Below are positions 9,384 to 17,900 of a stretch of 64,000 nt of DNA, one piece after another (within the stretch, counting starts at the first letter, position 1; each line of letters begins with the position of its first letter). The position numbers were made by a program, and so were the translations under genes. Under the pieces are notes generated by a model. That model ran no database searches. It saw only the letters and a program-made list of their open reading frames with translations, and was not told where the DNA came from. This DNA comes from UBA1227 sp045599345 (GTDB taxonomy: Bacteria > Bacillota > Clostridia > Oscillospirales > Acutalibacteraceae): NCBI GenBank assembly GCA_045599345.1, contig JAZRVV010000031.1, positions 33,254-97,253 of the forward strand. Direction: 5' to 3'.

Positions 9384-10291
9384 TGTTCTAATACCTCTTT
9401 TTTGCTTGGAATTTGTGAAATAATCACAGCTGAGAACATTACTAAACAGCCTATATACTCACGAACACTCATAACTTCGTGTAAAATTACTGCACCTGAA
9501 ATTGTTGCAAATACAGACTCAAGACAAAGGAGAAGTGAAACTACTGCGATGTTTGTTCCCTTCTGGGCAAATATCTGTAGTGTATAAGCAACGCCGCTAG
9601 ATAAAATAGCGGTATAAAGAAGAGGCCCAATAGAGAGCTTAATCATCTCAAAGGTTGGCACCTCATGCGCTGCAAGCATAAATATCGCAGAGACAATTGC
9701 TGCAACTGCAAACTGATAACATGAAAGCCTAATGCCATCCACGCGCTTGACGTAATGTGACACAAGCATCATCTGAATAGAAAAAGCAAGCGCACATCCC
9801 AGAAGGTACAAGTCAGACGTCTCGATTGAGAAGTCCTCTTTGATACAGAGCAGGTAAAGGCCTACTACTGATATGACAACGCTTATCCAAATCCTAAGCG
9901 ATTGCTTCTGTTTAAAGAAGATACCAAGGATTGGGATAATAACAATGTAAAGTGCTGTTATAAATCCCGATTTACCTGCACCAGAACCAGCAATACCAAA
10001 TTGTTGCAAGTTCATTGCAATGCCAAGTGTAATACCACAGAGCGTACCACCCTTAAATAACTCCTTGTTGCTGTGAACATAGTCTGGCTCGAATGATGGA
10101 TTCTTGCGCCTTATCAAGTCAAAAATCAAAACTATTAGGCTTAAAAACCAAATTGCTATGAAATTTCTAACTGTATTAAATGCAAATGCCGGCATAATGT
10201 CGGCGCCCATATACTGGGCAACAAAAGCTGATCCCCAGATAAATGCAGCAAGCAATGGAAAAACTGTTTGCCTAATAATTTTCGACTTCAT
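9380..10291 (-). CDS. EamA/DMT-family membrane transporter
   Basis: The 303-residue integral membrane protein has about ten hydrophobic helices arranged as two repeats, as in the drug/metabolite transporter superfamily. Characteristic segments are AAFIWGSAFVAQ at the N-terminus and AYTLQIFAQKGTNIAVVSLL followed by ESVFATISGAVIL in the second repeat. Substrate cannot be read from sequence. The ATG at 10291 follows AGGGGAT and a good promoter (10321-10349). It overlaps pdxY by 4 nt. Confidence 0.88.
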   Translation of the reverse strand: MKSKIIRQTVFPLLAAFIWGSAFVAQYMGADIMPAFAFNTVRNFIAIWFLSLIVLIFDLIRRKNPSFEPDYVHSNKELFKGGTLCGITLGIAMNLQQFGIAGSGAGKSGFITALYIVIIPILGIFFKQKQSLRIWISVVISVVGLYLLCIKEDFSIETSDLYLLGCALAFSIQMMLVSHYVKRVDGIRLSCYQFAVAAIVSAIFMLAAHEVPTFEMIKLSIGPLLYTAILSSGVAYTLQIFAQKGTNIAVVSLLLCLESVFATISGAVILHEVMSVREYIGCLVMFSAVIISQIPSKKEVLEQ

Positions 10292-10320
10292 TCTTATCCC
10301 CTAAATATATATTACATACA

Positions 10321-10349
10321 ATTATATTAATTACACTGATAAAAGTAAA
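10321..10349 (-). promoter_or_regulatory. Promoter of the EamA-pdxY operon
   Basis: Minus-strand -35 TTTACT (10344-10349) and -10 TATAAT (10321-10326) are separated by exactly 17 bp. It lies between the terminator at 10377-10399 and the EamA start, so the operon is independent of the short transcript upstream. Confidence 0.72.
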
Positions 10350-10376
10350 CAGTTAAATCGCATGTAAAAAAATTAA

Positions 10377-10399
10377 AGGCGGTAGCTGTGCTACCGCCT
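10377..10399 (-). terminator. Rho-independent terminator of the short transcript
   Basis: A perfect 10-bp stem (10377-10386 with 10390-10399) has a 3-nt loop and on the minus strand is followed by TTTAATTTTTTTA. It ends the transcript that starts near 10606. Confidence 0.88.
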
Positions 10400-10486
10400 G
10401 TCTAACTACTTCATTGGAGTTTACCTCAACTAATTTAATTCGAGTTAAAAATTAACTAGTACTTTGGACTCACCCTTTCAATTTAT

Positions 10487-10528
10487 TTAAGCTGAAACAT
10501 CTGGTGGATTGTCCTCAATTAAGATCAT
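10487..10528 (-). CDS. Putative 13-residue peptide MILIEDNPPDVSA
   Basis: The ATG at 10528 lies 9 nt behind GGAG on a transcript with a strong promoter and terminator. The peptide has no signal sequence, no cysteine and a Pro-Pro pair. Nothing in the sequence proves it is translated. It is recorded because the ribosome binding site and the discrete transcription unit are both present. Confidence 0.3.
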   Translation of the reverse strand: MILIEDNPPDVSA

Positions 10529-10612
10529 AAAAATCAACTCCGTTTAAAATTTATAAACCTCGTTGTGCATTGGACTCAGTCCTTTCTCGAACTTTATCTT
10601 CTTTCTGTCTTC

Positions 10613-10641
10613 ACTATATCACTAGTTAATCAATATGTCAA
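10613..10641 (-). promoter_or_regulatory. Near-consensus sigma-A promoter of the short transcript
   Basis: On the minus strand, -35 TTGACA (10636-10641) and -10 TATAGT (10613-10618) are separated by 17 bp. This is one of the best promoter matches in the window. Upstream, between 10660 and 10710, are inverted repeats that include an 8-bp pair TGTGAAAC/GTTTCACA just behind the nptA stop. Confidence 0.8.
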
Positions 10642-10710
10642 CAAATTTCACAAAAAAAGTTTGACATTTTTACGTCAATTGTGAAACTTGCACAATAATT
10701 GTTTCACAGG

Positions 10711-12384
10711 CTATACCAATGACTTTAGATCATCATACTCTGGTGGCGGTGGCGCATCCGGGCCGTTGTAGTGATAACGCACGGTTGCAGCCTGTGCGAT
10801 ATTGAGAGCATGGTCTGAAATACGTTCAAGGTCTGTTAGGGATTCAACAAAGATAAGACCCTGTGACGATTGACATACGTTTCCGTTGAGGCGTTTAACA
10901 TGACTCTTCTTCATCATATCAACAAGGTCATCTATTGCTGCCTCTTGGAGATAGATGTTGTTATATGCTTCCTGAGATGGATCAAAGAGATGAACACAAG
11001 CGTCATCGATAATATGTGTGGTCATAATGATGAGCTCTTTGAGCTCTATCTTGGCATCATCCGAGAAGATCTTGCCCTCATCTATCATACGGTTAGCATA
11101 ATCAAGGATATTCTCAGCATGGTCGCCTACACGTTCAAGGTCAGTAATAACATGGAAGAGATGACCTACGTGCTCAGCTTCCTCATCGGTCAATTTAAGT
11201 TGTGAGCAACGGATAAGGGCATCTGTAATGGCCTTGTTCAAAAAGTCTATAGTCTTTTCCGTCACCATAAATTTATCCTTGTCATATGGCTCTGTGGCAA
11301 AGAAAGTATCTGTAGCAATTTTGAGGTTCTGTTTTGTAAGGGATTCCATACGACGAACCTCAGCATCAATTTGAGGGATAGCAGTTGATGAATCTTTAAG
11401 ACCAGATTCTGTAACAAACTCAAGCTTGCCGTCCTCTTTCTCCTTGTCAGCTCCTCGAATAATCTTGGTTGAGAGCCAAGCGATAAATGGAGCAATTGGG
11501 AATGTAACAAGGCACATTACAATACTAAAGATTGTATTTGCATTAGCCATCTGACGGCTAGGGTTATCTGATGTCATTTGAAGCAATTCAACAACCTGTG
11601 GGAAAAGAAGAACTGCAAGTGTAAATACAATTGCACCAATAACTTCAATCTCAACTACTATTGCAGCAACACGCTTGGCATCCTTACGTCCGCCAATGGA
11701 GGCAAGAATCGGTGCAATTGAAGCGCCGATATTCATGCCAAGCATGATAAAGAGCGCCGGTTTAAAGTCCATCGCACCCGAAAGCAGGAGCATCTGAAGG
11801 ATACCTACTGATGCTGATACCGATTGCATTATAGTAGTAAATACTACGCCAAACAAAATACCAAGGAATGGATTATAGAGGCTTTCAACCATGTTAAGGA
11901 ACCAATCGAGCTCCTTGAGCGGTTCCATCGATGTCTTCATAAGACCAAGTCCCATGAACAATACACCGAGGCTTGCAAAAACATTGCCTAAGTATTTGAT
12001 TTTTTCCTCTTTGAAAAACATCGTGAGCACTACACCAATAAATATCAAGAGAGGTGCATATTCTGAGATGTTAAATGCGATGAGCTGTCCGGTGATGGTT
12101 GTACCTATCTTGGCACCGATAACAATACCTACGGAACGCTCGAGTTGCATAAGTCCAGCATTAACAAAGCCAACAACCATTGCACAGATTGCATTGGAAC
12201 TTTGAATCAAAGCTGTAAGACCAGCACCTACAAGTACTGCCACAAAACGTTTTTCAGTAAGCTTTGCGAGAATTTTTTTGAGATAGTTTCCCGCCATGTC
12301 TTTGAGGTTATCGCCCATTCCGTTCATTCCGAAAATGAACATCGCGATACCACCAAAAAGGGTCATTACATTTGCAAAAGACAT
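10711..12384 (-). CDS. nptA: Na+/Pi cotransporter family protein with C-terminal PhoU-like domain
   Basis: The 557-residue protein has an N-terminal membrane part (to about residue 320) with two Na/Pi-cotransporter repeats, marked by the QSSNAICAMVVGFVNAG and QSVSASVGILQ segments that carry the QSS/QSx signature. The C-terminal 200 residues are soluble and helical, with two PhoU-like halves that each contain LERVGDHAENI or LERISDHALNI. It imports or exports phosphate coupled to sodium at the cytoplasmic membrane. The start follows AAAGGAG. It lies 11 bp behind pfkA and is probably cotranscribed with it. No strong terminator follows. A weak hairpin with a T run lies at about 10650-10685. Confidence 0.88.
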   Translation of the reverse strand: MSFANVMTLFGGIAMFIFGMNGMGDNLKDMAGNYLKKILAKLTEKRFVAVLVGAGLTALIQSSNAICAMVVGFVNAGLMQLERSVGIVIGAKIGTTITGQLIAFNISEYAPLLIFIGVVLTMFFKEEKIKYLGNVFASLGVLFMGLGLMKTSMEPLKELDWFLNMVESLYNPFLGILFGVVFTTIMQSVSASVGILQMLLLSGAMDFKPALFIMLGMNIGASIAPILASIGGRKDAKRVAAIVVEIEVIGAIVFTLAVLLFPQVVELLQMTSDNPSRQMANANTIFSIVMCLVTFPIAPFIAWLSTKIIRGADKEKEDGKLEFVTESGLKDSSTAIPQIDAEVRRMESLTKQNLKIATDTFFATEPYDKDKFMVTEKTIDFLNKAITDALIRCSQLKLTDEEAEHVGHLFHVITDLERVGDHAENILDYANRMIDEGKIFSDDAKIELKELIIMTTHIIDDACVHLFDPSQEAYNNIYLQEAAIDDLVDMMKKSHVKRLNGNVCQSSQGLIFVESLTDLERISDHALNIAQAATVRYHYNGPDAPPPPEYDDLKSLV

Positions 12385-12395
12385 TTTTTACTCCT

Positions 12396-13358
12396 TTAAA
12401 TTGATATTTCGTGTGCCATACGGTACATATCAATATCTAGATCCTTCTTCATCTCAAGAGCTGTATCGATTGGATAATCGACAATTGTTCCTGATTTCTC
12501 GGCAACAACGCAACTCTTGTTGTCATAACGCAAAATACGAGTTGCATAGTTACCCATACGAGAAGCAAGAACTCTGTCGCGTACAGTTGGCGAGCCGCCG
12601 CGCTGTACGTGGCCAAGGATTGTAGCCCTAGTTTCAATACCAGTCTGCTCTTCAATCTTTTTAGCCATTTCCCCTGCGTCTCCACAGCCCTCTGCTAATA
12701 TTACAACGAAATGACGCTTACCAGTTGCAACTGTTCGCTTCATTACGTCAACTACATCTTTATCAAAATCATAAGTTACCTCTGGTACAAGGATGATTGT
12801 TGCACCAGTTGCAATACCAGAATAGAGCGCAATAAATCCAGCGCCACGGCCCATAACCTCAATTACAGAGCAACGTGAATGTGACTCAGTTGTATCACGA
12901 ACCTTGTCGACCATTTCCATTACAGTGTTAATAGCAGTATCAAAACCTATTGTGTTATCTGTACATGCTATATCATTATCAATTGTTCCAGGGATGCCTA
13001 CACATACTATTCCCTGGTTTGCAAGAGCTTGAGCACCACGGAAAGAACCATCACCACCGATTACGATGAGGCCCTCAATACCAAGTGCCTTGCACATATC
13101 TGCTGCCTTTTTCTGGCCTGCTTCTGTTTTGAAGCCTTCACTTCTTGCTGAGTGAAGAATTGTGCCACCCCTGTTGATAATGTTTGATACTGAGCGAAGG
13201 TTCATCTCAACAACGTCGCCCATCATAAGGCCCTCAAAGCCATTGTTAACGCCAAGAACATGCATGTTGTTCTCGATTGCAGTACGAACAACAGCACGAA
13301 TTGCGGCGTTCATTCCCGGTGCATCGCCACCGCTTGTTAATACGCCTATGGTTTTCAT
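12396..13358 (-). CDS. pfkA: ATP-dependent 6-phosphofructokinase
   Basis: PfkA phosphorylates fructose 6-phosphate in glycolysis. The start is the ATG at 13358 behind GGAGG; an upstream in-frame ATG would add 23 residues and has no ribosome binding site. This gives 320 residues, numbered exactly like the E. coli enzyme: GGDGS at 101-105 and TIDND at 125-129 with D127 as catalytic base. The Gly in GGDGS marks ATP rather than pyrophosphate as donor. The MGRGAGFIAL and GHVQRGGSPT segments are also present. The gene has its own promoter (13399-13427) downstream of dnaE, the usual clostridial order dnaE-pfkA. Confidence 0.96.
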   Translation of the reverse strand: MKTIGVLTSGGDAPGMNAAIRAVVRTAIENNMHVLGVNNGFEGLMMGDVVEMNLRSVSNIINRGGTILHSARSEGFKTEAGQKKAADMCKALGIEGLIVIGGDGSFRGAQALANQGIVCVGIPGTIDNDIACTDNTIGFDTAINTVMEMVDKVRDTTESHSRCSVIEVMGRGAGFIALYSGIATGATIILVPEVTYDFDKDVVDVMKRTVATGKRHFVVILAEGCGDAGEMAKKIEEQTGIETRATILGHVQRGGSPTVRDRVLASRMGNYATRILRYDNKSCVVAEKSGTIVDYPIDTALEMKKDLDIDMYRMAHEISI

Positions 13359-13398
13359 ATGCTGCCTCCAAAAAATAATACAAAATATTCCATTAAGA

Positions 13399-13427
13399 AG
13401 TATCGCATTTATATTATTTAATGTCAA
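13399..13427 (-). promoter_or_regulatory. pfkA promoter
   Basis: Minus-strand -35 TTGACA (13422-13427) and -10 GATACT (13399-13404) are 17 bp apart. The transcript leader would be about 35 nt. Confidence 0.65.
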
Positions 13428-13472
13428 TTAATTACATTGAAAATTCAATAAAAATTTTTTATTTTTTCATAC

Positions 13473-13499
13473 ACGTTGTGCTTTACTGTAGCACAACGT
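13473..13499 (-). terminator. Possible terminator overlapping the dnaE stop codon
   Basis: A perfect 10-bp stem (13473-13482 with 13490-13499) has the dnaE stop codon in its 7-nt loop. The U-rich stretch on the minus strand begins about 20 nt after the stem and is broken by an A run, so termination may be inefficient and dnaE may read into pfkA. Confidence 0.45.
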
Positions 13500-16400
13500 T
13501 ATCCTCACCTACTATATTTGCCAATCCGTTCCTTACGGTTTTGGAGTTTTCCTGGTTTACACAGCCAACTTTGCTATAGCGTTTTTCATCAAGGTAATAA
13601 TAGAAAATCGGTAAGCTTGTTCCATTATCAGCCACCATTGCAGGGGCCAAATACTGTGATACCATCTCCACTCTTTCATCGGTTTTTGAGTTAAGCCTTA
13701 TAAAAATGCCACTCTTTTTCTTGGTGGCGCCTTTGACATAAGGCGCGATTCTTGTGACCTTGAGAGATGGCTTTTCGTCAGCGCTGACGGCAAGGCGGGC
13801 ATCGACGATAAAGACTGCATTTTCACGAAGGAGTGAGCCGTATTGGGCGAACGTCTTTGGGAAAAATGTCAGTTCTATCGCGCCCGTAATGTCCTCAGCC
13901 AGCGCTGTCGCCATAGTCTGTGAAGACTTGGTAAGTTTGACACGTACATTTGAAATCATACACAGGAGTACTACCGCATCATTGTCATGATACTTTGATG
14001 TCTCCTCCTCTGTTGCGCTAAGCATCTCGCTTACCTTGGCAGACTGGAGCGACTTGGCAGCCGCTACATAGTCCTGCATTGGGTGGCCCGAGATGTATAT
14101 ACCCGTCATCTCCTTCTCATAGAGGAGGATTTCGGTTTTTGAGAACTCTGGGAGATCTGGTATCTGCGGTCCAGATACTTGAACCCCAAGATTTGAATCA
14201 ACATCAAAAAGTCCTATCTGTCCCTCAACATTGCGACGTCTGTCGTTGTCGAGTTCATTTGCAATATCAGGCAGGGCAGTTAGCATCTGCCTTCTGTTGT
14301 GTCCAAGTCCATCAAGTGCGCCGCACTTGATAAGCGCTTCGGCCGCTTTGCGGTTAAAGCTTTGGCCGTGATTTCGTTTCAAGAACTCATAAAACGACGT
14401 ATATGGTCCGCCGACCTCACGCTCGCGGACAAAGTCGTTTATGTAATTACGGCCAAGGCCTTTGACGCCTAAAAGGCCGAAGAGTATCTTGCCATCGCTG
14501 ACTGTGAACTCGCCGACACTCGTATTGACGTGCGGCGGTACAACTTCAATTCCAATGCTGTTACAGTCAGCAATATACTGAGCCATCTTCTCTGGGAAAG
14601 AGAGGATGCTTGTTATTTGAGATGCCATGAACTCAGCTGGATAGTGACACTTGAGATATGCCGTTTCAAAAGCCAAATTTGCATAGCATGCTGCGTGTGA
14701 TTTGTTGAATGCGTAGGATGCAAAGCTTACCATATCATCAAAGATTGAGTTTGCAGCATCCTCACTGATGTTGTTCTTAACGCATCCTTCGACGAACTTG
14801 CCTCTCTCCTCAAGCATTACGTCGTGCTTCTTTTTTGACATCGCACGGCGTACGATGTCAGCACGACCAAGTGAGTATCCGGCAAGTTTGGTGCAAATTT
14901 GCATTACCTGTTCTTGGTAAACCATACAGCCATATGTAACGTCGAGTATGCTCTGAAGCTCAGGTGTTTTGTAGTTTACATCCTCCTTGTGGAACCTATT
15001 GTGGATGTAGGTTGGAATAGAATCCATTGGACCTGGCCTATAGAGAGATGTAAGCGCTATAAGGTCCTCAACCGACGTAGGTTTAAACTGCATCAGCACA
15101 TTTTTAAGGCCGCCAGATTCAAATTGGAAGACACCTTCCGTGTCTCCACGCCCAAACATTTCAAAGGTTTCTCTGTCTGTAAAGTCAATTGACTTTACAC
15201 TAAACTCTGGTTCCCTTTTTCTAATCAGTTTCTCACAATTATCAATTACTGTAAGTGTGCGAAGGCCCAAGAAATCCATCTTTAAAAGGCCAAGTTCCTC
15301 AAGTGTTGTCATAGTGTACTGTGTGACAATGGATTCATCCTTTTGAGCCATTGGCACATAAGTGGAGACAGGGTCCCTTGTAATAACAACACCGGCCGCA
15401 TGGGTTGAGGTGTGCCTTGGCATACCCTCTATTTTAAGAGAGTATTCAATAAGCTGCTTTATTTCTGGATCAGACTCAATCATCTGTCCTATCTCAGGCG
15501 TGAGCTCAATTGCACGACCAAGGTCATGCGAGAGACGCCACGGAATCTTTTTAGTAACTTGGTCAACCTTGGCATATGATACGCCAAGCACACGGCCAAC
15601 GTCCCTTATGGCCGCACGTGCTGCAAGAGTACCAAATGTGACAATCTGTGCCACATGGTCAGCACCATACTTTTCTACTACATAATCAATTACTTCTTGT
15701 CGACGCTCATAGCAGAAATCGATATCAAAGTCTGGCATCGACACGCGCTCTGGATTTAAAAAGCGTTCAAAGAGGAGATCATACTTCATAGGGTCTATAT
15801 CAGTGATGCCAATACAGTAGGCAACGATACTACCCGCTCCAGAACCACGTCCTGGTCCCACTGGTATACCCTTTTGCTTTGCAAAGCGTACAAAGTCATA
15901 AACTATGAGGTAGTAATCGGTGTATCCCATTGAATCAACAACACCTAGCTCATAGTCCATCCTCTGTTTATATGAAAGTATGGTTGCCTCATCGGCACCT
16001 TTGTACCTCTTCTTAAGGCCCGCCGTTGCAAGAGCACGCAAGTACTCTGCGTGATCCCTACCGTCTGGCACTTCAAAGTGAGGAAGTACAGTCTTGCCAA
16101 ATTCAAAATCAAGATTACATCTGTCTGCTATTACATTTGTATTCTCTATTGCCTCTGGAATAGCACGAAATACATCTCGCATCTCCTGCTCTGATTTTAC
16201 ATAGAACTCCTCTGTTCTAAAATCGAGTCCTGTATCCTCATTTATTGTATGGTTAGTTTGGATGCAAACAAGAATCTTCTGTACGATTGCATCCTCGCGT
16301 GTCAAATAGTGACAATCATTTGTTGCAACAAGTGGTATACCTGTTTCCCCAGACAATTTAACAAGAAGAGGTAATATCCTCTCCTGCTCAGGAATGCCAT

Positions 16401-16926
16401 GGTTTTGTACCTCTATAAAGAAGTTTCCCGCTCCCATAATTGACTGATATTCACGTGCTATCTCTAGCGCACCGTTATAATCATTGTTTGAAAGCTTAGC
16501 CGGTATCTCACCCTGTAAGCATGCAGACAGGGCAATAAGGCCCTTGCTATGCTTCTTTAAGAGTTCTTTGTCTATACGAGGCTTGGAGTAAAAACCTTCT
16601 GTGAATGAATCTGATACCATCTTAATAAGATTACGGTATCCCTCCTCATTCTCACAAAGGAGAACTAAGTGATGGCGTACCTTTGCGGCAGCACTCTGCT
16701 TGTCATGCATATCATCTGATACATACACTTCACAACCTATGATAGGCTTGATACCTTCTGCCTTGCACGCTTTGTAAAAGTCAATAGCCCCGTACATTAC
16801 ACCGTGGTCAGTAATAGCCACAGATGTCTGTCCGAGGTCTTTGATTCTTGCTACAAGGTCGCGTATCCTACATGCGCCATCAAGTAGACTGTATTCAGTA
16901 TGTAGATGTAGATGAGTAAAACTCAT
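13483..16926 (-). CDS. dnaE: DNA polymerase III alpha subunit (DnaE type)
   Basis: At 1147 residues this is a full-length DnaE replicative polymerase. It opens with the PHP domain (THLHLHTEYSLLDG) and continues with the polymerase core, including the PDFDIDF metal-binding motif and the GPGRGSGAGS segment. It ends with helix-hairpin-helix and OB-fold regions (ITGAIELTFFPKTF). The ATG abuts the whiA stop codon with no gap (TAAATG), implying coupled translation. The Firmicutes PolC paralogue, if present, is elsewhere. Confidence 0.96.
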   Translation of the reverse strand: MSFTHLHLHTEYSLLDGACRIRDLVARIKDLGQTSVAITDHGVMYGAIDFYKACKAEGIKPIIGCEVYVSDDMHDKQSAAAKVRHHLVLLCENEEGYRNLIKMVSDSFTEGFYSKPRIDKELLKKHSKGLIALSACLQGEIPAKLSNNDYNGALEIAREYQSIMGAGNFFIEVQNHGIPEQERILPLLVKLSGETGIPLVATNDCHYLTREDAIVQKILVCIQTNHTINEDTGLDFRTEEFYVKSEQEMRDVFRAIPEAIENTNVIADRCNLDFEFGKTVLPHFEVPDGRDHAEYLRALATAGLKKRYKGADEATILSYKQRMDYELGVVDSMGYTDYYLIVYDFVRFAKQKGIPVGPGRGSGAGSIVAYCIGITDIDPMKYDLLFERFLNPERVSMPDFDIDFCYERRQEVIDYVVEKYGADHVAQIVTFGTLAARAAIRDVGRVLGVSYAKVDQVTKKIPWRLSHDLGRAIELTPEIGQMIESDPEIKQLIEYSLKIEGMPRHTSTHAAGVVITRDPVSTYVPMAQKDESIVTQYTMTTLEELGLLKMDFLGLRTLTVIDNCEKLIRKREPEFSVKSIDFTDRETFEMFGRGDTEGVFQFESGGLKNVLMQFKPTSVEDLIALTSLYRPGPMDSIPTYIHNRFHKEDVNYKTPELQSILDVTYGCMVYQEQVMQICTKLAGYSLGRADIVRRAMSKKKHDVMLEERGKFVEGCVKNNISEDAANSIFDDMVSFASYAFNKSHAACYANLAFETAYLKCHYPAEFMASQITSILSFPEKMAQYIADCNSIGIEVVPPHVNTSVGEFTVSDGKILFGLLGVKGLGRNYINDFVREREVGGPYTSFYEFLKRNHGQSFNRKAAEALIKCGALDGLGHNRRQMLTALPDIANELDNDRRRNVEGQIGLFDVDSNLGVQVSGPQIPDLPEFSKTEILLYEKEMTGIYISGHPMQDYVAAAKSLQSAKVSEMLSATEEETSKYHDNDAVVLLCMISNVRVKLTKSSQTMATALAEDITGAIELTFFPKTFAQYGSLLRENAVFIVDARLAVSADEKPSLKVTRIAPYVKGATKKKSGIFIRLNSKTDERVEMVSQYLAPAMVADNGTSLPIFYYYLDEKRYSKVGCVNQENSKTVRNGLANIVGEDNVVLQ

Positions 16927-17880
16927 TTAAGTCCACCCAAGTCCTTTTGCAATTTCTAGTATCTTTGAAAGTCGGTGATTTGCACCAGACTTTGAAATTG
17001 GTTCCTTTAAATTATCAGCGAGATCCGTTAGCGTATAATCTTCATTCTCCATACGAAGGATTGCAATCTCACGCAAGTCCTCTGGCAAATAGCCAAGGCC
17101 TTCGGTTCTCTCTATATACCTAATAGCCTCAATTTGACGGTATGCTGCATCAAATGCACGGCTTGAATTAGCATTCTCAAAATTCATCTTGCGGTTAACC
17201 CTGTTGCGCATATCCTTGTACATGCGCATACCCATTACCTCCAACGAGGCATCAGATGCGCCCATAAAGGTCAACAAGTTTTCTATTGTTTCGCTCTCCT
17301 TGAAATAGAGAACATGCACACCTTTGCGATTGATATACTTTGGCTCAAAATGCATGCCAGGTTCCTCATCAAAACGCACCTCACGGATAAGTGCGCGCAA
17401 ATCCTCACAGAGGACCTTGTGTGACATAACAAATTCTAGGTGATAATCCTTTTCCGGGTCAGTCACTGTACCGCAAGCCAAAAAGGCTCCACGTATCAGT
17501 GCCGATATACAGCACTCGTCCTCGAGGTTGCCACGGTAGAGACGCCTATTGACCTCTTGACCCGTGTGGCCAAACTCCTCGAGTATTTGTCGACGCTGTG
17601 CGGCACCTGTGATGGTTACCCTGTACTTTCCAGAACTGAGCTTTTCAATTTTTGGTTCTGCTCCTGTTATCGTATTAGCATACTCTGAAAAGAGCTCTGC
17701 TACAGACTGATTTTCTGTCTTGATACAGATTTCGTTTTTTGAATAATCACGGCAGAATAGGAAGATGCCGTACATCTCGGCGTGAACACAGCATGGTCTC
17801 ATAAATCCCATTGTTCTTGCAAGATTGTTCTTTTCAACTAATTCATTTTTTACGTCAGCTGCAAATGACACTGTGTTCAC
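16927..17880 (-). CDS. whiA: WhiA DNA-binding protein (sporulation/cell-division regulator family)
   Basis: The 317-residue protein matches WhiA: a degenerate LAGLIDADG homing-endonuclease-like N-terminal domain (CCISALIRGAFLACGT near residue 125) and a C-terminal helix-turn-helix (LTDLADNLKEPISKSG and NHRLSKILEIA). In Gram-positive bacteria WhiA affects division and chromosome segregation. It is joined directly to dnaE and lies 20 bp behind murB. In many Clostridia rapZ and yvcK sit between murB and whiA; neither is here. Confidence 0.93.
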   Translation of the reverse strand: MNTVSFAADVKNELVEKNNLARTMGFMRPCCVHAEMYGIFLFCRDYSKNEICIKTENQSVAELFSEYANTITGAEPKIEKLSSGKYRVTITGAAQRRQILEEFGHTGQEVNRRLYRGNLEDECCISALIRGAFLACGTVTDPEKDYHLEFVMSHKVLCEDLRALIREVRFDEEPGMHFEPKYINRKGVHVLYFKESETIENLLTFMGASDASLEVMGMRMYKDMRNRVNRKMNFENANSSRAFDAAYRQIEAIRYIERTEGLGYLPEDLREIAILRMENEDYTLTDLADNLKEPISKSGANHRLSKILEIAKGLGWT

Positions 17881-17900
17881 CTCCCTATTGCAAAATCAAA

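Larger units (their letters stand above)
10377..10606 (-). ncRNA. Putative stand-alone short transcript (about 230 nt) with tiny ORFs
   Basis: A consensus promoter (10613-10641) and a strong terminator (10377-10399) bracket a stretch with no gene of ordinary size. On the minus strand it holds three minute ORFs, each with a plausible ribosome binding site: 8 codons at 10544-10570 (MHNEVYKF, behind AGAAAGGA), 13 codons at 10487-10528 (MILIEDNPPDVSA, behind CGGAG) and ATG-AAG-stop at 10406-10414 (behind GAGGT). A sequence close to TTGGACTCA..CCTTTC recurs at 10570-10586 and 10463-10479, with a weaker third copy at 10413-10427. It could be a small RNA, a tiny-peptide messenger or a regulatory decoy. 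I do not recognise it as a named RNA family. Confidence 0.55.

Noticed and set aside
10406..10570. Riboswitch or leader for the EamA-pdxY operon
   Set aside because: A strong terminator and then a separate good promoter lie between this stretch and the operon, so a cis-acting leader is less likely than an independent transcript. No known aptamer pattern was recognised.
13359..13427. Longer N-terminus for PfkA
   Set aside because: The added 23 residues overlap the promoter and lack a ribosome binding site; numbering from 13358 matches the family exactly.
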